From NCBI GenBank assembly GCA_009809945.1, contig WTPW01000023.1, positions 571,517-635,516 on the forward strand: a stretch of 64,000 nt of DNA, in the 5' to 3' direction. This document shows, piece after piece, positions 1-9,732 of this stretch. Numbering within the stretch: position 1 is the first letter of the stretch; every line of letters begins with the position of its first letter. The notes below the pieces were generated by a model. It ran no database searches and was not told where the DNA came from. It saw only the letters and a program-made list of their open reading frames with translations. This DNA is from Gigaspora margarita. Its lineage: Eukaryota; Glomeromycota; Glomeromycetes; Diversisporales; Gigasporaceae. The position numbers and the translations under genes are program-made.

Positions 1-133
1 ATAAAATTCAAACAAAAAAAAGTTCATCGAATTTGACTTGGTGGTTATTAAAATACCTTTGTTCAAAGTTTAGAAAAATTTAAATCTATTTTATATTGAT
101 CTACAGACCTGTGACATGAATGTAATGTCACAG
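1..133. repeat. Palindromic repeat family Q, partial copy
   Basis: This stretch carries the recurring block with 'tcgaatttgacttggtggtt' and 'cctttgttcaaagtttag' that appears many times in the window (8.7-9.5, 32.1-33.0, 54.8 and 63.6 kb), usually as two inverted arms round a TAGAATT centre. Only one arm is seen here because the window begins inside it. It ends with a short perfect hairpin at 109..133, CTGTGACAT and its complement round a 7-base loop. Confidence 0.6.
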
Positions 134-364
134 GGAGTGACAAATACATTATTCCTTATTTATTTATTTATTTAGAATTAAAAAAAAACAGAATGGAAAT
201 AACAAAAAAAAAATGGAAATAGTAAACAAAGACAAGAAAAATGAACAAGAAATAACAAGACAATAGGACAAGAATGAGAACAAGAACAGTACTAAAATTA
301 GACTAGAAACAAAGTAAAAGATGATAAAAGAAGCAAAATATAAAAGCAAAAACAAAAAATAATT

Positions 365-1440
365 CAAAATTTACTAACAAAAAATTGGCAAAGATATATT
401 AATAAAAACTTGAATGCAAATAAAAAACAACTTGGCCAAAAACAAAAAAATCTTTTGAAATAATCTATTAAAAAATAACAAAGAATTCTTTAGAAGAACC
501 TACTGAAAAATAACACAAAACTTACTAAAAAATACTTACTAAAAATAGTAAATCTACTGAGTGAACCCACTAAAAAACAATAAATTTACTAAAAGAACCT
601 ACAAAAAACTAATAAAGTATTCTAAACTAATTTACTGAAAATTGATAAAGAATTTAAACACCAAAAAACAACAAATCTACTAAAAGAACCTACAAAAATA
701 TAATAAAAAACCTAAACAAACCTATTGAAAATTAGGGTTTCTCAAATTCAAATCAAATCAAATATTTTGCTTATTTGAATTTGATTTGATTTGAAATTCT
801 GGATTTGAATTTGATTTGAATTTGAATTTCTGAATTTGAATTTGATTTGAATTTGAACTTTTAATATAAATTTTTTCAAATCAAATCAAATATTTGATCA
901 AATCAAATCAAATATAGCTGATTTGAATTTGATTTGATTTGAAAATTTTGGATTTGAATTTGATTTGAGTTCAAATATTTGATCAAATCAAATCAAATCA
1001 AATTGCGGAACCCTATTGAAAATAATAAAGAACTTATAGAAAGAACCTATTAAAAACTAACAAAAATACCTTATTAAATAAACTTAATAAAAAATAATAA
1101 ATTTACTAAAAAATTATGAAACAATAATAAAGAACTTATTAAGAAGAACCTACAAAAGATGTCAAATATGTTAGAAAACCTATTGAGAAATAACAAAAAA
1201 CCTATTAAAGAACCTATATAAGAAATAATAAAGAACCTACTAAATTAACTACTAAAAAATAGTATATAGTTTACTAAAAATACTCACCAAAAATAACAAA
1301 CATACCAAAAGAACTCATAAAAATGATGAAGATACATTTATAAAATACTATATAAAATACTAAAAAATAGGTCAAATATGAAGAACTTAATAAAAAACTA
1401 TTGAATCACCAAAGTAATAAGAAATCTACTAGTTTAACTA
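365..1440. repeat. Degenerate A-rich tandem repeat
   Basis: The word AAGAACCTACTAAAAAATAA recurs in degraded form about every 25-45 bases on both sides of the hAT insert at 733..1015. No reading frame is kept. The stretch 136..364 before it is A-rich low-complexity DNA in which nothing else is seen. Confidence 0.6.
733..1015. mobile_element. hAT-type MITE built of CAAAT/ATTTG words
   Basis: The 283-base element begins TAGGGTTTCTCAAATTC and ends AATTGCGGAACCCTA. It is flanked by a perfect 8-bp duplication, TTGAAAAT at 725..732 and 1016..1023. An 8-bp duplication with a TAGGG terminus is the hAT hallmark. The interior is almost entirely iterated CAAATCAAAT or TTTGAATTTGA words in both orientations, so each half can fold on the other. 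It has no coding capacity. A sister copy lies at 59156..59421. Confidence 0.85.
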
Positions 1441-1494
1441 TGACTTTATACAGTTCTAAGGCTCTAATAATATAGTGTTCTAAGTTATTAAAAT

Positions 1495-1745
1495 TTTTTC
1501 AATCAATTAGTTGTCAACTTAGTTGTTGATTAGTTGCAACTAATAGTCACATGTTTCAATAAATTTAATTGCCATAATAAATAATCACATGTTTTCTGTA
1601 TTATTTTAAACTATTCTAATTGGCTAAAAAAATTCTACATTTTAAATTTATTATATAGATAATTAACCAATGATTATTTGGTTAAAAAATTTTTAATCAA
1701 TTAGTCAACTGGTTGTCAACTAGGTGATTTTCAACTAACAATTTG
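1495..1745. repeat. Foldback stretch with repeated TCAATTAGTTGTCAACT words
   Basis: GTCAACT, GTTGACT and AATTAGTTG-like words recur in both orientations at the two ends (about 1496-1550 and 1690-1745). This resembles the word-built foldback elements elsewhere in the window. No clear target duplication was found, so element status is tentative. Confidence 0.35.
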
Positions 1746-2010
1746 TATTACTACAGTGATGGCTTCAATAATGACTCTAGCAGTATCTCCAATTATAGCT
1801 TTAAAAAAATATTTATGTTAAAAAAAACAAATAATTTATCTGATTACCAATCTTAAATGTGATTAGCTGATCCTATTAAGATCTCTATTTATTTTATTTT
1901 TTTTTAATGTTAAAGGTAAGACCATGCTTTTATTTTTATTAGATTTAATGGTAAGGTCTCTATTTTTAATTTTCTATTATAATATATTTGAATATATTTG
2001 AAATATAATA

Positions 2011-2145
2011 CAGTCTGATTTCTCTAAATGCAACCTTCCTAAATGCATAACCTCTCTAAATGCATGGCTTGATTTGGTTTCAATTCATATGTTTATATTT
2101 TTACTTCTCTAAATGCATAGTCATGCATTTAGAGAGGTCTGACCA
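2011..2145. mobile_element. pogo/Tc1-like MITE, short copy
   Basis: The left end CAGTCTGATTTCTCTAAATG and right end CATTTAGAGAGGTCTGACCA are imperfect inverted repeats bounded by TA on each side (2009..2010 and 2146..2147). The interior repeats the word CTCTAAATGCAT. Related copies are at 34382..36045 and 37017..37214. TA duplication and CAGTC ends suit a Tc1/mariner or pogo-group transposase supplied elsewhere. Confidence 0.75.
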
Positions 2146-2209
2146 TATAATATAATTTACCTATATTTATAATATACTTGAAATATTAATAAATTGTTTT
2201 TTATATCTA

Positions 2210-2405
2210 GGTGAGTTTTAGCCACTCTAGTAGATTAAGGTTGCAGATAAATTAGATAGTAGTTATCTATAGTCTGAGTTTTACTCTTGTAAAATTTTAA
2301 TAATTGGCCCTGGCCAGAGAATTCCACATGGATCCTCAATACAAATAAATAATAAAGATAATAACAAAATCTTATTTTAAAAAAAAAAATAATAATAAAA
2401 AATAA
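2210..2405 (+). repeat. Possible poly(A)-tailed retroposon fragment
   Basis: A stretch of more complex sequence (about 2200-2340) ends in AATAAATAATAAAG followed by A-rich runs with interspersed T. This shape is typical of a retroposon 3' end, but no duplication or related copy was found here. Beyond it, 2406..3262 is AT-rich DNA in which no gene or repeat is recognised. Confidence 0.25.
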
Positions 2406-3265
2406 ATTGTTTTTTTATATGTTTATAATATATTTATAATCTATATATCAGTTTATAATATGTTTAATAACTGCTTATTAGTTAAAATTAGTTCTTACAA
2501 GAGACTTATTAGAAAGTTAACAGACCAATTATTATATAACATATATATAACATATATGTTTTATTCTATAAAGAACTGTAATTGGAACACTTTAAAAACA
2601 ATTAACCCAGTAATCAATGATTACATAATATACTTATTATAACATTATTTGTTTACCAGAATTAACAGATCCAAAAAAACTATATCCTTAACCTAGCTCT
2701 AAACTGGCTTTAACTCTTAACCTATAATTATTTATAATTAGATAAAAATTATTTTAATAATTTTTTTTTATTTTTTTAAAAAAAATATAAACACATGGTT
2801 GGTGGTGATTAATGTAGTGCAGTCAGGACTTTGCATTGTGTCGATCTTCTACTAGAAATACTGTATGTTTATGAAATAAGCTATCTTTTTGGCTAAAAAG
2901 TTACACAAAAAATTGGTTAGCTTACAGTATTTTCAAATTATTGAATTTTTTGAAAAATTGAAAATTTTACAATAAAAGTTGTCCAAATGCAACCAAATTT
3001 TTACTGTATATGTATTTTGATGTCCTGTACAACCTTACTTAATAACTCTTCTTGAGGTTTACTTAGTACAATTTAGACTTTTATATATAGAACTGCAGCG
3101 ATTTTTTTAAAAATTTTGAAAAAATGCAGGTAGCTTCTTTCGGAGTTGCTTATTTTCAATAACATATGTAGGTTTCACTACAATATACTTTTATAACTTG
3201 TATTGGTATTAACGTGTTGAGGGGAATTTGTGGAATTGGTGATGCTGAGAGTATAATCAGTATAA

Positions 3266-3586
3266 AGCGAGACCAATTTAATTCAGTGGGTTATGTTATA
3301 TTCCTTTCTCAAAAGTCGAGGGGAAGTGAGGGATAATGGATAGAATGGATCGTTTATATAGTAAATTTTAATAAAATTTTTCTCAATCAGGAATTATCGG
3401 GCTGCCTTACTCGTCTTTTATGTTCGTTCATTTTCTCTTCGGAAAGTTTCGGAAGCTTACAATTTTTAAACTTAATTCCACCCGGTATTATGCTCTCCGC
3501 CAAAATTATATATATATATCTCAAAAAAATTTTTTTTACTAATAGAGAAGGGATAACGTAAACCACTGAATCAAATTGGTCTCGCC
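3266..3586. mobile_element. PIF/Harbinger-like MITE, copy 1
   Basis: The ends AGCGAGACCAATTTAATTCA and (reverse complement) GGCGAGACCAATTTGATTCA are inverted repeats of more than 30 bases. Both flanks carry the trinucleotide TAA (3263..3265 and 3587..3589), the TWA duplication used by PIF/Harbinger elements. A better-kept relative is at 39699..39958 and a degraded one near 42800..43045. It is non-coding. Confidence 0.75.
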
Positions 3587-3627
3587 TAATTAGTATAATT
3601 AGTATAATCATTATAATCAGTATAATT

Positions 3628-4490
3628 CTATAATTTGTATAAACCGCATACTAATAATGTGTATACTTTGCTGTAAATAATTAAAAATATATAAATCTTC
3701 CGTGATATGATTCCAAATAACTCGTTTGCAAAAGACTCCATACATTCTCTATGGCATAAAATAAACTTACCCTGATCTACTACATAAGTGGCATAAGTGG
3801 TTCCATCGTTAATTGTTTTATTGCTCATGTGACTGTACCGTGGTATATTGTGTCAAACACTCACGACGCACCGTTGTGGTTGATTGTTGTCCGGTTTTGA
3901 TTCCAAGTAATGAATTCCAAACCGTAATAAATATAATTGTAGGATAAAAAGTATAAACGTTAAAATGGTTTAAGGTCATTGAAAAACTCAAGTATAAGAC
4001 ATGCCCACGACCATAGTCACCCTCGTCCAATTCTAACTCCTCTTTTCGACTAAACCGATCGTAGATCACACGAAGGCTTGTTTTGTGGAACGAATGACTC
4101 GCAGGTTGCAGTGTCAATGTAAATGCAATTTTTACTGTTTCCTAATGATTTAAATACATATAACTTTGGTTGTTAAATATTTAAAAAAATTTAACCGATA
4201 AATTTGATAGAGCTAGTGATAAAGATTTATTTTTAATGGGCAATTTTTTTAAAAAAATTTTTAACTTATAATTATTTTAAAAACATAAAAAAAAACTGTA
4301 TAAGTGACTTGGTGCACCATATAACAATTCATAAACCATACCAATGCGAACACAAGGAATTATTTGCCGTACCATTAATGAATAGTTCAAATAAAGTTCA
4401 TTCTTGGTTTCCGTAAGTTGATTATTCTGATAATACAACACTGCACAGATAAACATTTTAGTTTTGCGTTTTTGCAATGATTATTCATTT
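3628..4490 (-). other. Possible remnant or multi-exon host gene, unrecognised
   Basis: On the minus strand three protein-like stretches lie close together in DNA that is visibly GC-richer than its surroundings. About 4477..4290 starts MQKRKTKMFICAVLYYQ. About 4127..4005 includes SFHKTSLRVIYDRFSRKEEL. 3828..3771 starts MSNKTINDGTTYATYV and ends at CAG followed by GTAAGT, a good splice donor. A plausible acceptor (ACAG) lies near 4127. I could not build one continuous reading frame and recognise no family. It may be a small intron-rich gene, a pseudogene, or chance. Confidence 0.25.
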
Positions 4491-4636
4491 GCTACTTAAA
4501 CTATATAATATTTGCTTTTCATATTAAAAATAAGTTTTAGATCAGCTGACAAATAATCATTATAAATCTTTACACAAACCTAAAATATCCAATGCTATTT
4601 TTTGCATTTCAGCCTTATCTCCTGATATGGAATACG

Positions 4637-4779
4637 GGTCCTGTTTGACTTAGAGTTGGGGCGCCAAGACCTAAATTACTAGTTTATGCTAGAGTCGAAA
4701 CCCTAAACTATAGCCTAAACTCTAATCCAAACTTGTAATTTAGGGTTTCGGCGCCAAACTCTATCGGTTCGACTGAACC
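4637..4779. mobile_element. Small TIR (foldback) element
   Basis: AGAGTTGGGGCGCCAAGACC near the left end and GGTTTCGGCGCCAAACTCT near the right end are imperfect inverted repeats round a short core rich in CTAAACT words. The similarity extends weakly outward to GGTCCTGTTTGACT and its counterpart. The GC-rich GGCGCC centre in each arm stands out in this AT-rich DNA. Confidence 0.5.
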
Positions 4780-5383
4780 AAATTTATTTATTCCTGAGTT
4801 ATTTCAGAAATAACAGAAATTTATACGAAAAATCTATACCAAAATTACTTCGGCATAAAAATAGTTTCTATATTTATATTAAACCTTTAAAATTACCATA
4901 TAGTCATTTTAAAATTACAAGAAACCTTCTATCCATAAAAAAGAATATTCAATAATTATCCAGCAGTTTACTATGATAATTCTTGCTAATAACTCGAGTT
5001 ATTTGGCAGTTATTACGTCATCTGCCAGATAACTTCGTTATATAGTAGCCTACGCAATCACGGCCAAAAACTCGAGAAATTTTGCAAGCACAATTGTCGA
5101 AACCACCGGTTAGCACCATTTTTGATGCTACGCAGCCAATAACTTGTTTATCTGATATCGAATTTAATATGCTTCATTTCTGAGCCCTTCGGGCACAAAA
5201 ACTGACATATTAAAGTTCACAGTCAGATAATGAATTGTTTTACAAGTAATTCTCGTTATCCGACAAACTCATATGATCATGAAAAAAATTCTTTTTGTTA
5301 TTTTTTTCCATGTGTTACGTAATCATGTTTATTCAAATAAAGCCAGCGAGCGACTCCCTACCCAACCAACAGCCTGATAACAC

Positions 5384-5500
5384 CATTATTGGCAAATTGT
5401 CGAATACGGTAATTTGAAAAATGATTTGCTACACATGCCGCAAAGCGGCACGTGCTCATTTGCCAAATTACCGTTATTCGACAATTTTTGCCCAATAATG
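5384..5500. mobile_element. Short hairpin element with GCCGC-AAA-GCGGC tip
   Basis: The arms CATTATTGGCAAATTGTCGA and its near complement pair over about 50 bases and close on a perfect GCCGC/GCGGC tip with an AAA loop. The compact palindrome stands out by GC content and symmetry. The surrounding 4780..5595 (apart from this hairpin) shows no gene. Confidence 0.55.
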
Positions 5501-5599
5501 TATACTTATTCGGCAACTATGTAGTTTCTACAGAATAATAAATTTATTTAGCAGACGAATCATAGTAAGCTGACGGATAAACTTTTATCTCGTTATATG

Positions 5600-5926
5600 G
5601 GGAATGGACTAGTACTTCGAGAGGATTTTAAGTTTTGAGTTAAAGATTGTGTTACATGAAATTTCAATCAGATTTTGATTTATTTATAGATATTGATTAT
5701 AAATTTTTTGTACAAATAAGTTACATATTAAATTAAATCCATCAAAGTTAAATTGACGATTTTCTGATTAGTTGTTCTATATTAGGACGTTATTTATTCG
5801 AAGAATTGATTTTTCGAATTTAAAATTTTCGATATTTTATTAAGCTAATATAATGAAATCGTTTTGCATGTAAATAAGAATCGATACTTTAATTTGAAAA
5901 AGTTCGAAGGGGATTTTTTAGCATCT
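5600..5926. repeat. TIR element family R, copy abutting a MITE
   Basis: The stretch begins AATGGACTAGTACTTCGAGA and includes TTTGATTTATTTATAGATAT and TTCGAAGAATTGATTTTTCG. It aligns through about 320 bases with the reverse complement of 29172..29515, which is more complete. Its right end is abutted by the TA-MITE at 5928, so the far TIR is not visible. Confidence 0.6.
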
Positions 5927-5927
5927 A

Positions 5928-6254
5928 CTTATTTGCGCGGGTAATACAAAATCCTGAAGAGAAAATAGCCAATTGGAGAGTGGAAATTTTGACTCTTCCA
6001 TATTAGCCCGACAAAGAATCCAAACTCGTGTAAAAGAAGAAAAAAGCGAAAATGCTCAAAAACTAATGTTTAAATCGATCTTTGTGCAATAACTAAAAAT
6101 GACATGAATGAAATTTTACATATAATAAGCGTCAACTTAATCCTATAGTATCTAACGTCAAAGCTCTACCTCTAAATTTTTATTTCACGCAATTCAGATT
6201 ATTTACAAAATTAGAGTTCCTTTTTTTTTCGTATGTATTACCCGTGCAAATAAG
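5928..6254. mobile_element. TA-target MITE 'CTTATTTG', copy A
   Basis: The left end CTTATTTGCGCGGGTAATAC and the right end GTATTACCCGTGCAAATAAG are 20-base inverted repeats differing at one position. TA flanks both ends (5926..5927 and 6255..6256). At 327 bases and without coding capacity this is a classic Tc1/mariner-type MITE. Copies B, C and D lie at 35568..35838, 44741..45064 and 51398..51661. Confidence 0.85.
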
Positions 6255-6429
6255 TAAAATCACAATCAGTTATCGTTAGTGTATTCTTTGCCACTTTTGA
6301 GGGGTTGTACAAAACACAAAAATGTGATAAAATGTTATGATTAATATATTGAGTAAGTCATGGTCAAGAATGTCATCACAATTCAAATTCATTAGCAATT
6401 GATTCTTTTTTAAGGAAAAATGCAAATTA

Positions 6430-7160
6430 ACATAAAACTTAACCAAATGTTGTGTGTCATTAAGTTTTGTAACTAAATTTTTTTATAATATATCATGGTA
6501 GAATTCACAACTCACCCAAATACTGGTTGTCAAACATCAAAAAAATTTTTTTATAGCAAATCAAGATAGAAATTACAACTGTAATTCCAATATGAACTAA
6601 CACAACCTCAACCACTTCTTTACATCACTGCAATAATTGTTAAGTTTCATAGCAAAATTTTTACAGTAAATTATGATAGAATTCATGATTTTAATTCTTA
6701 AAATCAACTCAGTCACATACTGTGTATCATGATAACAGTTTTTTGAAAATTTTTATAGTAAACCATAATAGAATTCATGACTGTAATTACAATGCAAACA
6801 CAGCTATATACCTCAATAGCAAGTTTTGTAACAAAATTTTTCCAGTAATAATAATACTGTAATAGAATTCATGATTATAATTCAAACAAAACAATTAAAC
6901 ATTAATCATAGAAGTTTGTAACAAATTATTTTTGCAGCAAATTTTGATAGACTTATGATTGTAATCGCAATATAGATTAACTCATCCTTAACTACTTATT
7001 GTTATAATAGCAATTATAATAAAATTGCATATAGCAAATCATAATACTGTAGAATTTACAACTGTAATTTTAATGTAATCTGTATATTATAATAGCAAAT
7101 TTCATTACAAAATTTTTTTACAATAAATTATTATAGAATTTACAACTATAATTTGCAACA
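6430..7160. repeat. Degenerate satellite, units of about 85-105 bases
   Basis: Seven or eight units are marked by GATAGAATTCATGATTGTAA-like words near 6501, 6568, 6671, 6771, 6861, 6951, 7051 and 7136, each preceded by GTAACAAAATTTTT and an AGTAAAT word. Units are diverged and unequal in length. A related piece at 19590..19760 and a weaker one at 43840..44110 show the family is dispersed. Confidence 0.7.
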
Positions 7161-7470
7161 CATTGAAAATTAGAACTATATTCTAGTAATAGTTACTCAT
7201 GAATTAGTTGAGTATATTGTCTGTAACTTTGTACTACTATCTAGAACGAAATTTTGAGCATATTTTATTTTACTAACAATCTGTTTATTGATATTTGCTT
7301 TACTAATATCTTGTTTTCTAATAAATTAAAGTAATATAGTAAATTATATAATTAGTGTCTATATAAATTATACTCCCTATATATTAGACTATTGATAAAT
7401 CAAATTTTATTTTTTATAATATAAAATATATAAATTTTAATATCTACTAGCTATGTATTTCTTAAAAAGA

Positions 7471-7834
7471 CAGTGCAGGAATCCTTAAACCAACAACTTT
7501 TTTAAAGGTGGCCAAATTTGAGAACAAATACTAAATTTTGATTGGTTAATATCTTAAAATTTTGTTATGTTTTTTTTAAATTTTATTATATTTTTAAAAT
7601 TTTGTTATGTTTTTTATATATGTGTGGCCAAATTTTGATTTTATTAGTAACTTTAAAAGAAAATAACATCATAAAATTTCGCTATATTAAAAAATAAACT
7701 CTATAGTTTTGTTCTGCTTGTTTGTTTGTATATTTTTATAGAAAAAAATTTTCTTTTAATTATGTTTTTTATTTTTTTATAAAAGTTTAAAGAATTATTA
7801 GTTTTTGGTTGCTGATTTAAGGATTCCTGCACTG
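7471..7834. mobile_element. TIR element with CAGTGCAGGAATCC ends
   Basis: The left end CAGTGCAGGAATCCTTAAAC is inverted at the right end as TTTAAGGATTCCTGCACTG. TA follows the right end, while GA precedes the left, so one target copy has probably changed. The 364-base interior is AT-rich and non-coding. The CAGTG ends and TA suit a Tc1/mariner or pogo-like origin. Confidence 0.7.
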
Positions 7835-7835
7835 T

Positions 7836-7923
7836 ACTAATCAAATTGTATAAATTTTTTATTATGAATAAATATAATATTGGATTACAACATATTAAAC
7901 TTTTATACAATTTGGATTAGTAG
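7836..7923. repeat. Short palindrome next to a TIR element
   Basis: ACTAATCAAATTGTATAAA and TTTATACAATTTGGATTAGT form the arms of an 88-base foldback immediately beside the element ending at 7834. It may be the remains of a separate insertion. Confidence 0.5.
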
Positions 7924-7967
7924 TTTCTAAAAAATTACTTAAATCAATAGATATAAGTTTAATACTA

Positions 7968-8231
7968 CCGTAAACTGCTGTATAAAAGACCCGGGTCTCT
8001 TATACCCACCAATATTAAAATCTAATATTAGACCCCGTGTCTAGTACATGGTGGAGAGTTTGTACCATTAGAAAAAAAATTTTAAATAGCATGCATATTT
8101 TTTATTCATAGTGGGCAGCCTAGATATTTTAAAAAAACTGCATTTGGTTATTGTAGATTTTGAGATTCACACCCGGGTCTAGTACATAGGGGGTCTGATA
8201 TCTGAGGGGTTCTGTATACGGCAGTTTATGG
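7968..8231. mobile_element. TA-target MITE with CCGTAAACTGC ends
   Basis: The left end CCGTAAACTGCTGTATA and the right end TATACGGCAGTTTATGG are inverted repeats, each flanked by TA (7966..7967 and 8232..8233). The interior carries ACCCGGGTCT at both ends in opposite orientation, an unusual GC-rich subterminal palindrome. 46470..46708 has similar ends and is probably related. Confidence 0.75.
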
Positions 8232-8339
8232 TAATATACAATATTAATATAAATATAGTTTTTATTTTAGAAGAAAGTTAGTTTTTATCTAATATTTTGA
8301 TAACTAAATTATATTTTTTATTTTTTTATTTTCTTTTTT

Positions 8340-8750
8340 TGATTTATTTATAGATCAAATAAGTTGACTTATTCAATTTTATATATATATTTATGCAAAA
8401 ATTATTTAAATTGAATTTATTTAAAAGTGTACATATAAAGGTCTCTTTAAATTTTAAATATATATTCTTTGGCATTTAACACACTTTTGTTTAAAGTATT
8501 AGCTATTAATTTGAAGTCAGAGAATAGAAATCTTCTATTAAATTTGATCAATTCTTTACTATGTTCTTTTAGTCAAATGAGTAACTCATGTATAAAAAAA
8601 ATCTGTGCTTAGTTTTTAGTCACATGATAAAGATCATAATTTTTACAAAAATAAAAATTTTCAAAATTTTAAATCAAGATATCTCAATAACCACCCAAAC
8701 AGATTTGACAAAACTTTCTTATTTGAATACTAAGAGTTCATATGATCCAA
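8340..8750. repeat. Left arm of a large inverted repeat (right arm 17191..17995)
   Basis: This segment aligns along its length with the reverse complement of 17191..17995, including ATATATTCTTTGGCATTTAA and GTCAAATGAGTAACTCAT. It lacks the 436-base palindromic element present in the other arm at 17315..17750 and so preserves the empty site. The LINE at 9516..17174 now separates the arms. Confidence 0.75.
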
Positions 8751-9499
8751 AAAAAGTTTCATTGAATTTGGTCATATGGTTGTTGAAATATTTTTACTAA
8801 AAGTTTGAAAAAATTTAACGCAACTTTAATTTTTAATAGATGTTTGATTTTTTTTAAAATTTGAGCAAAGATATCTTGACAACTTGCTAATTAAATTCAA
8901 TGTAAATTTTTTATTTGAATACTATAAGTCAATAGAATTTAAATAATAAAGTTTTTTCAAATTTAGTTAGTGCTTATGTAGATATTTTAACTCAAAGTTT
9001 GAAAAAAAATTTAAAACAATTCTTGTTTTAATAGGCATTTGATTTTTTAAAAAAATCTAAATAAAGATACCTTGTACTAAATTTAATATAACATTATATT
9101 GAATTCTATAAAGCTGTAGAATTCAAACAAATAATTTTTATCAAAATTAATTAGGCAGTTGTTGAAAAAACTTTGGTATAGCTTTCATTTTGATGGGTGT
9201 TTTGATTTTCTTTAACTTTGAGCAAAAACATCTCTATACCCACTTGTTCAAATTTGATAAAACATTTTTTATTAGAATTCTATGAATTCATAGAATTCAA
9301 ATAAAAAATGTTTCATTAAATTTGAACAGGTGGGTGTAGAGATATCTTTGCTTAAAGTTAAAGAAAATCATAAAGCCTATCAAAATAGAAGTTACATCTA
9401 ATTTTTTTTCAAAATTTGAGTAAAGATATCTTAACACACACCCAACCAAATTCAATGAAGTTTTTTTTTCTAGATTATATTAATCCTTAGAATTGAAAT
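8751..9499. repeat. Cluster of family Q palindromes
   Basis: Several copies of the Q block follow one another. The clearest is the near-perfect palindrome at 9180..9392, centred on GAATTCTATGAATTCATAGAATTC-like dyad sequence near 9284, whose arms run through GTTCAAATTTGATAAAACA and CATCTCTATACCCACTTG. The LINE inserted into the last Q copy at the AAAAAATTTTGTCAAA site. Confidence 0.7.
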
Positions 9500-9515
9500 A
9501 AAAAATTTTGTCAAA
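9500..9515. repeat. LINE target-site duplication, left copy
   Basis: AAAAAATTTTGTCAAA is identical to 17175..17190 and marks the insertion site of the LINE between them. Confidence 0.85.
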
Positions 9516-9732
9516 AAAAAAGACTTACTACATATCATCTGCAAATCCTAAGTAAACAACAAACAATCGGTAGAGAGCACACCCACATACTATGCTTCCG
9601 AGATTGAATATAACTAATTAATTATTACAAAGCCAATACCCTTGCTCTGTTGACCCAAAAACAGAGATTAAACGAACCAGAACTCCCACTACTCACAAAA
9701 ATACTCCTGTTAATGCAAAGTTGTTGCCAACT

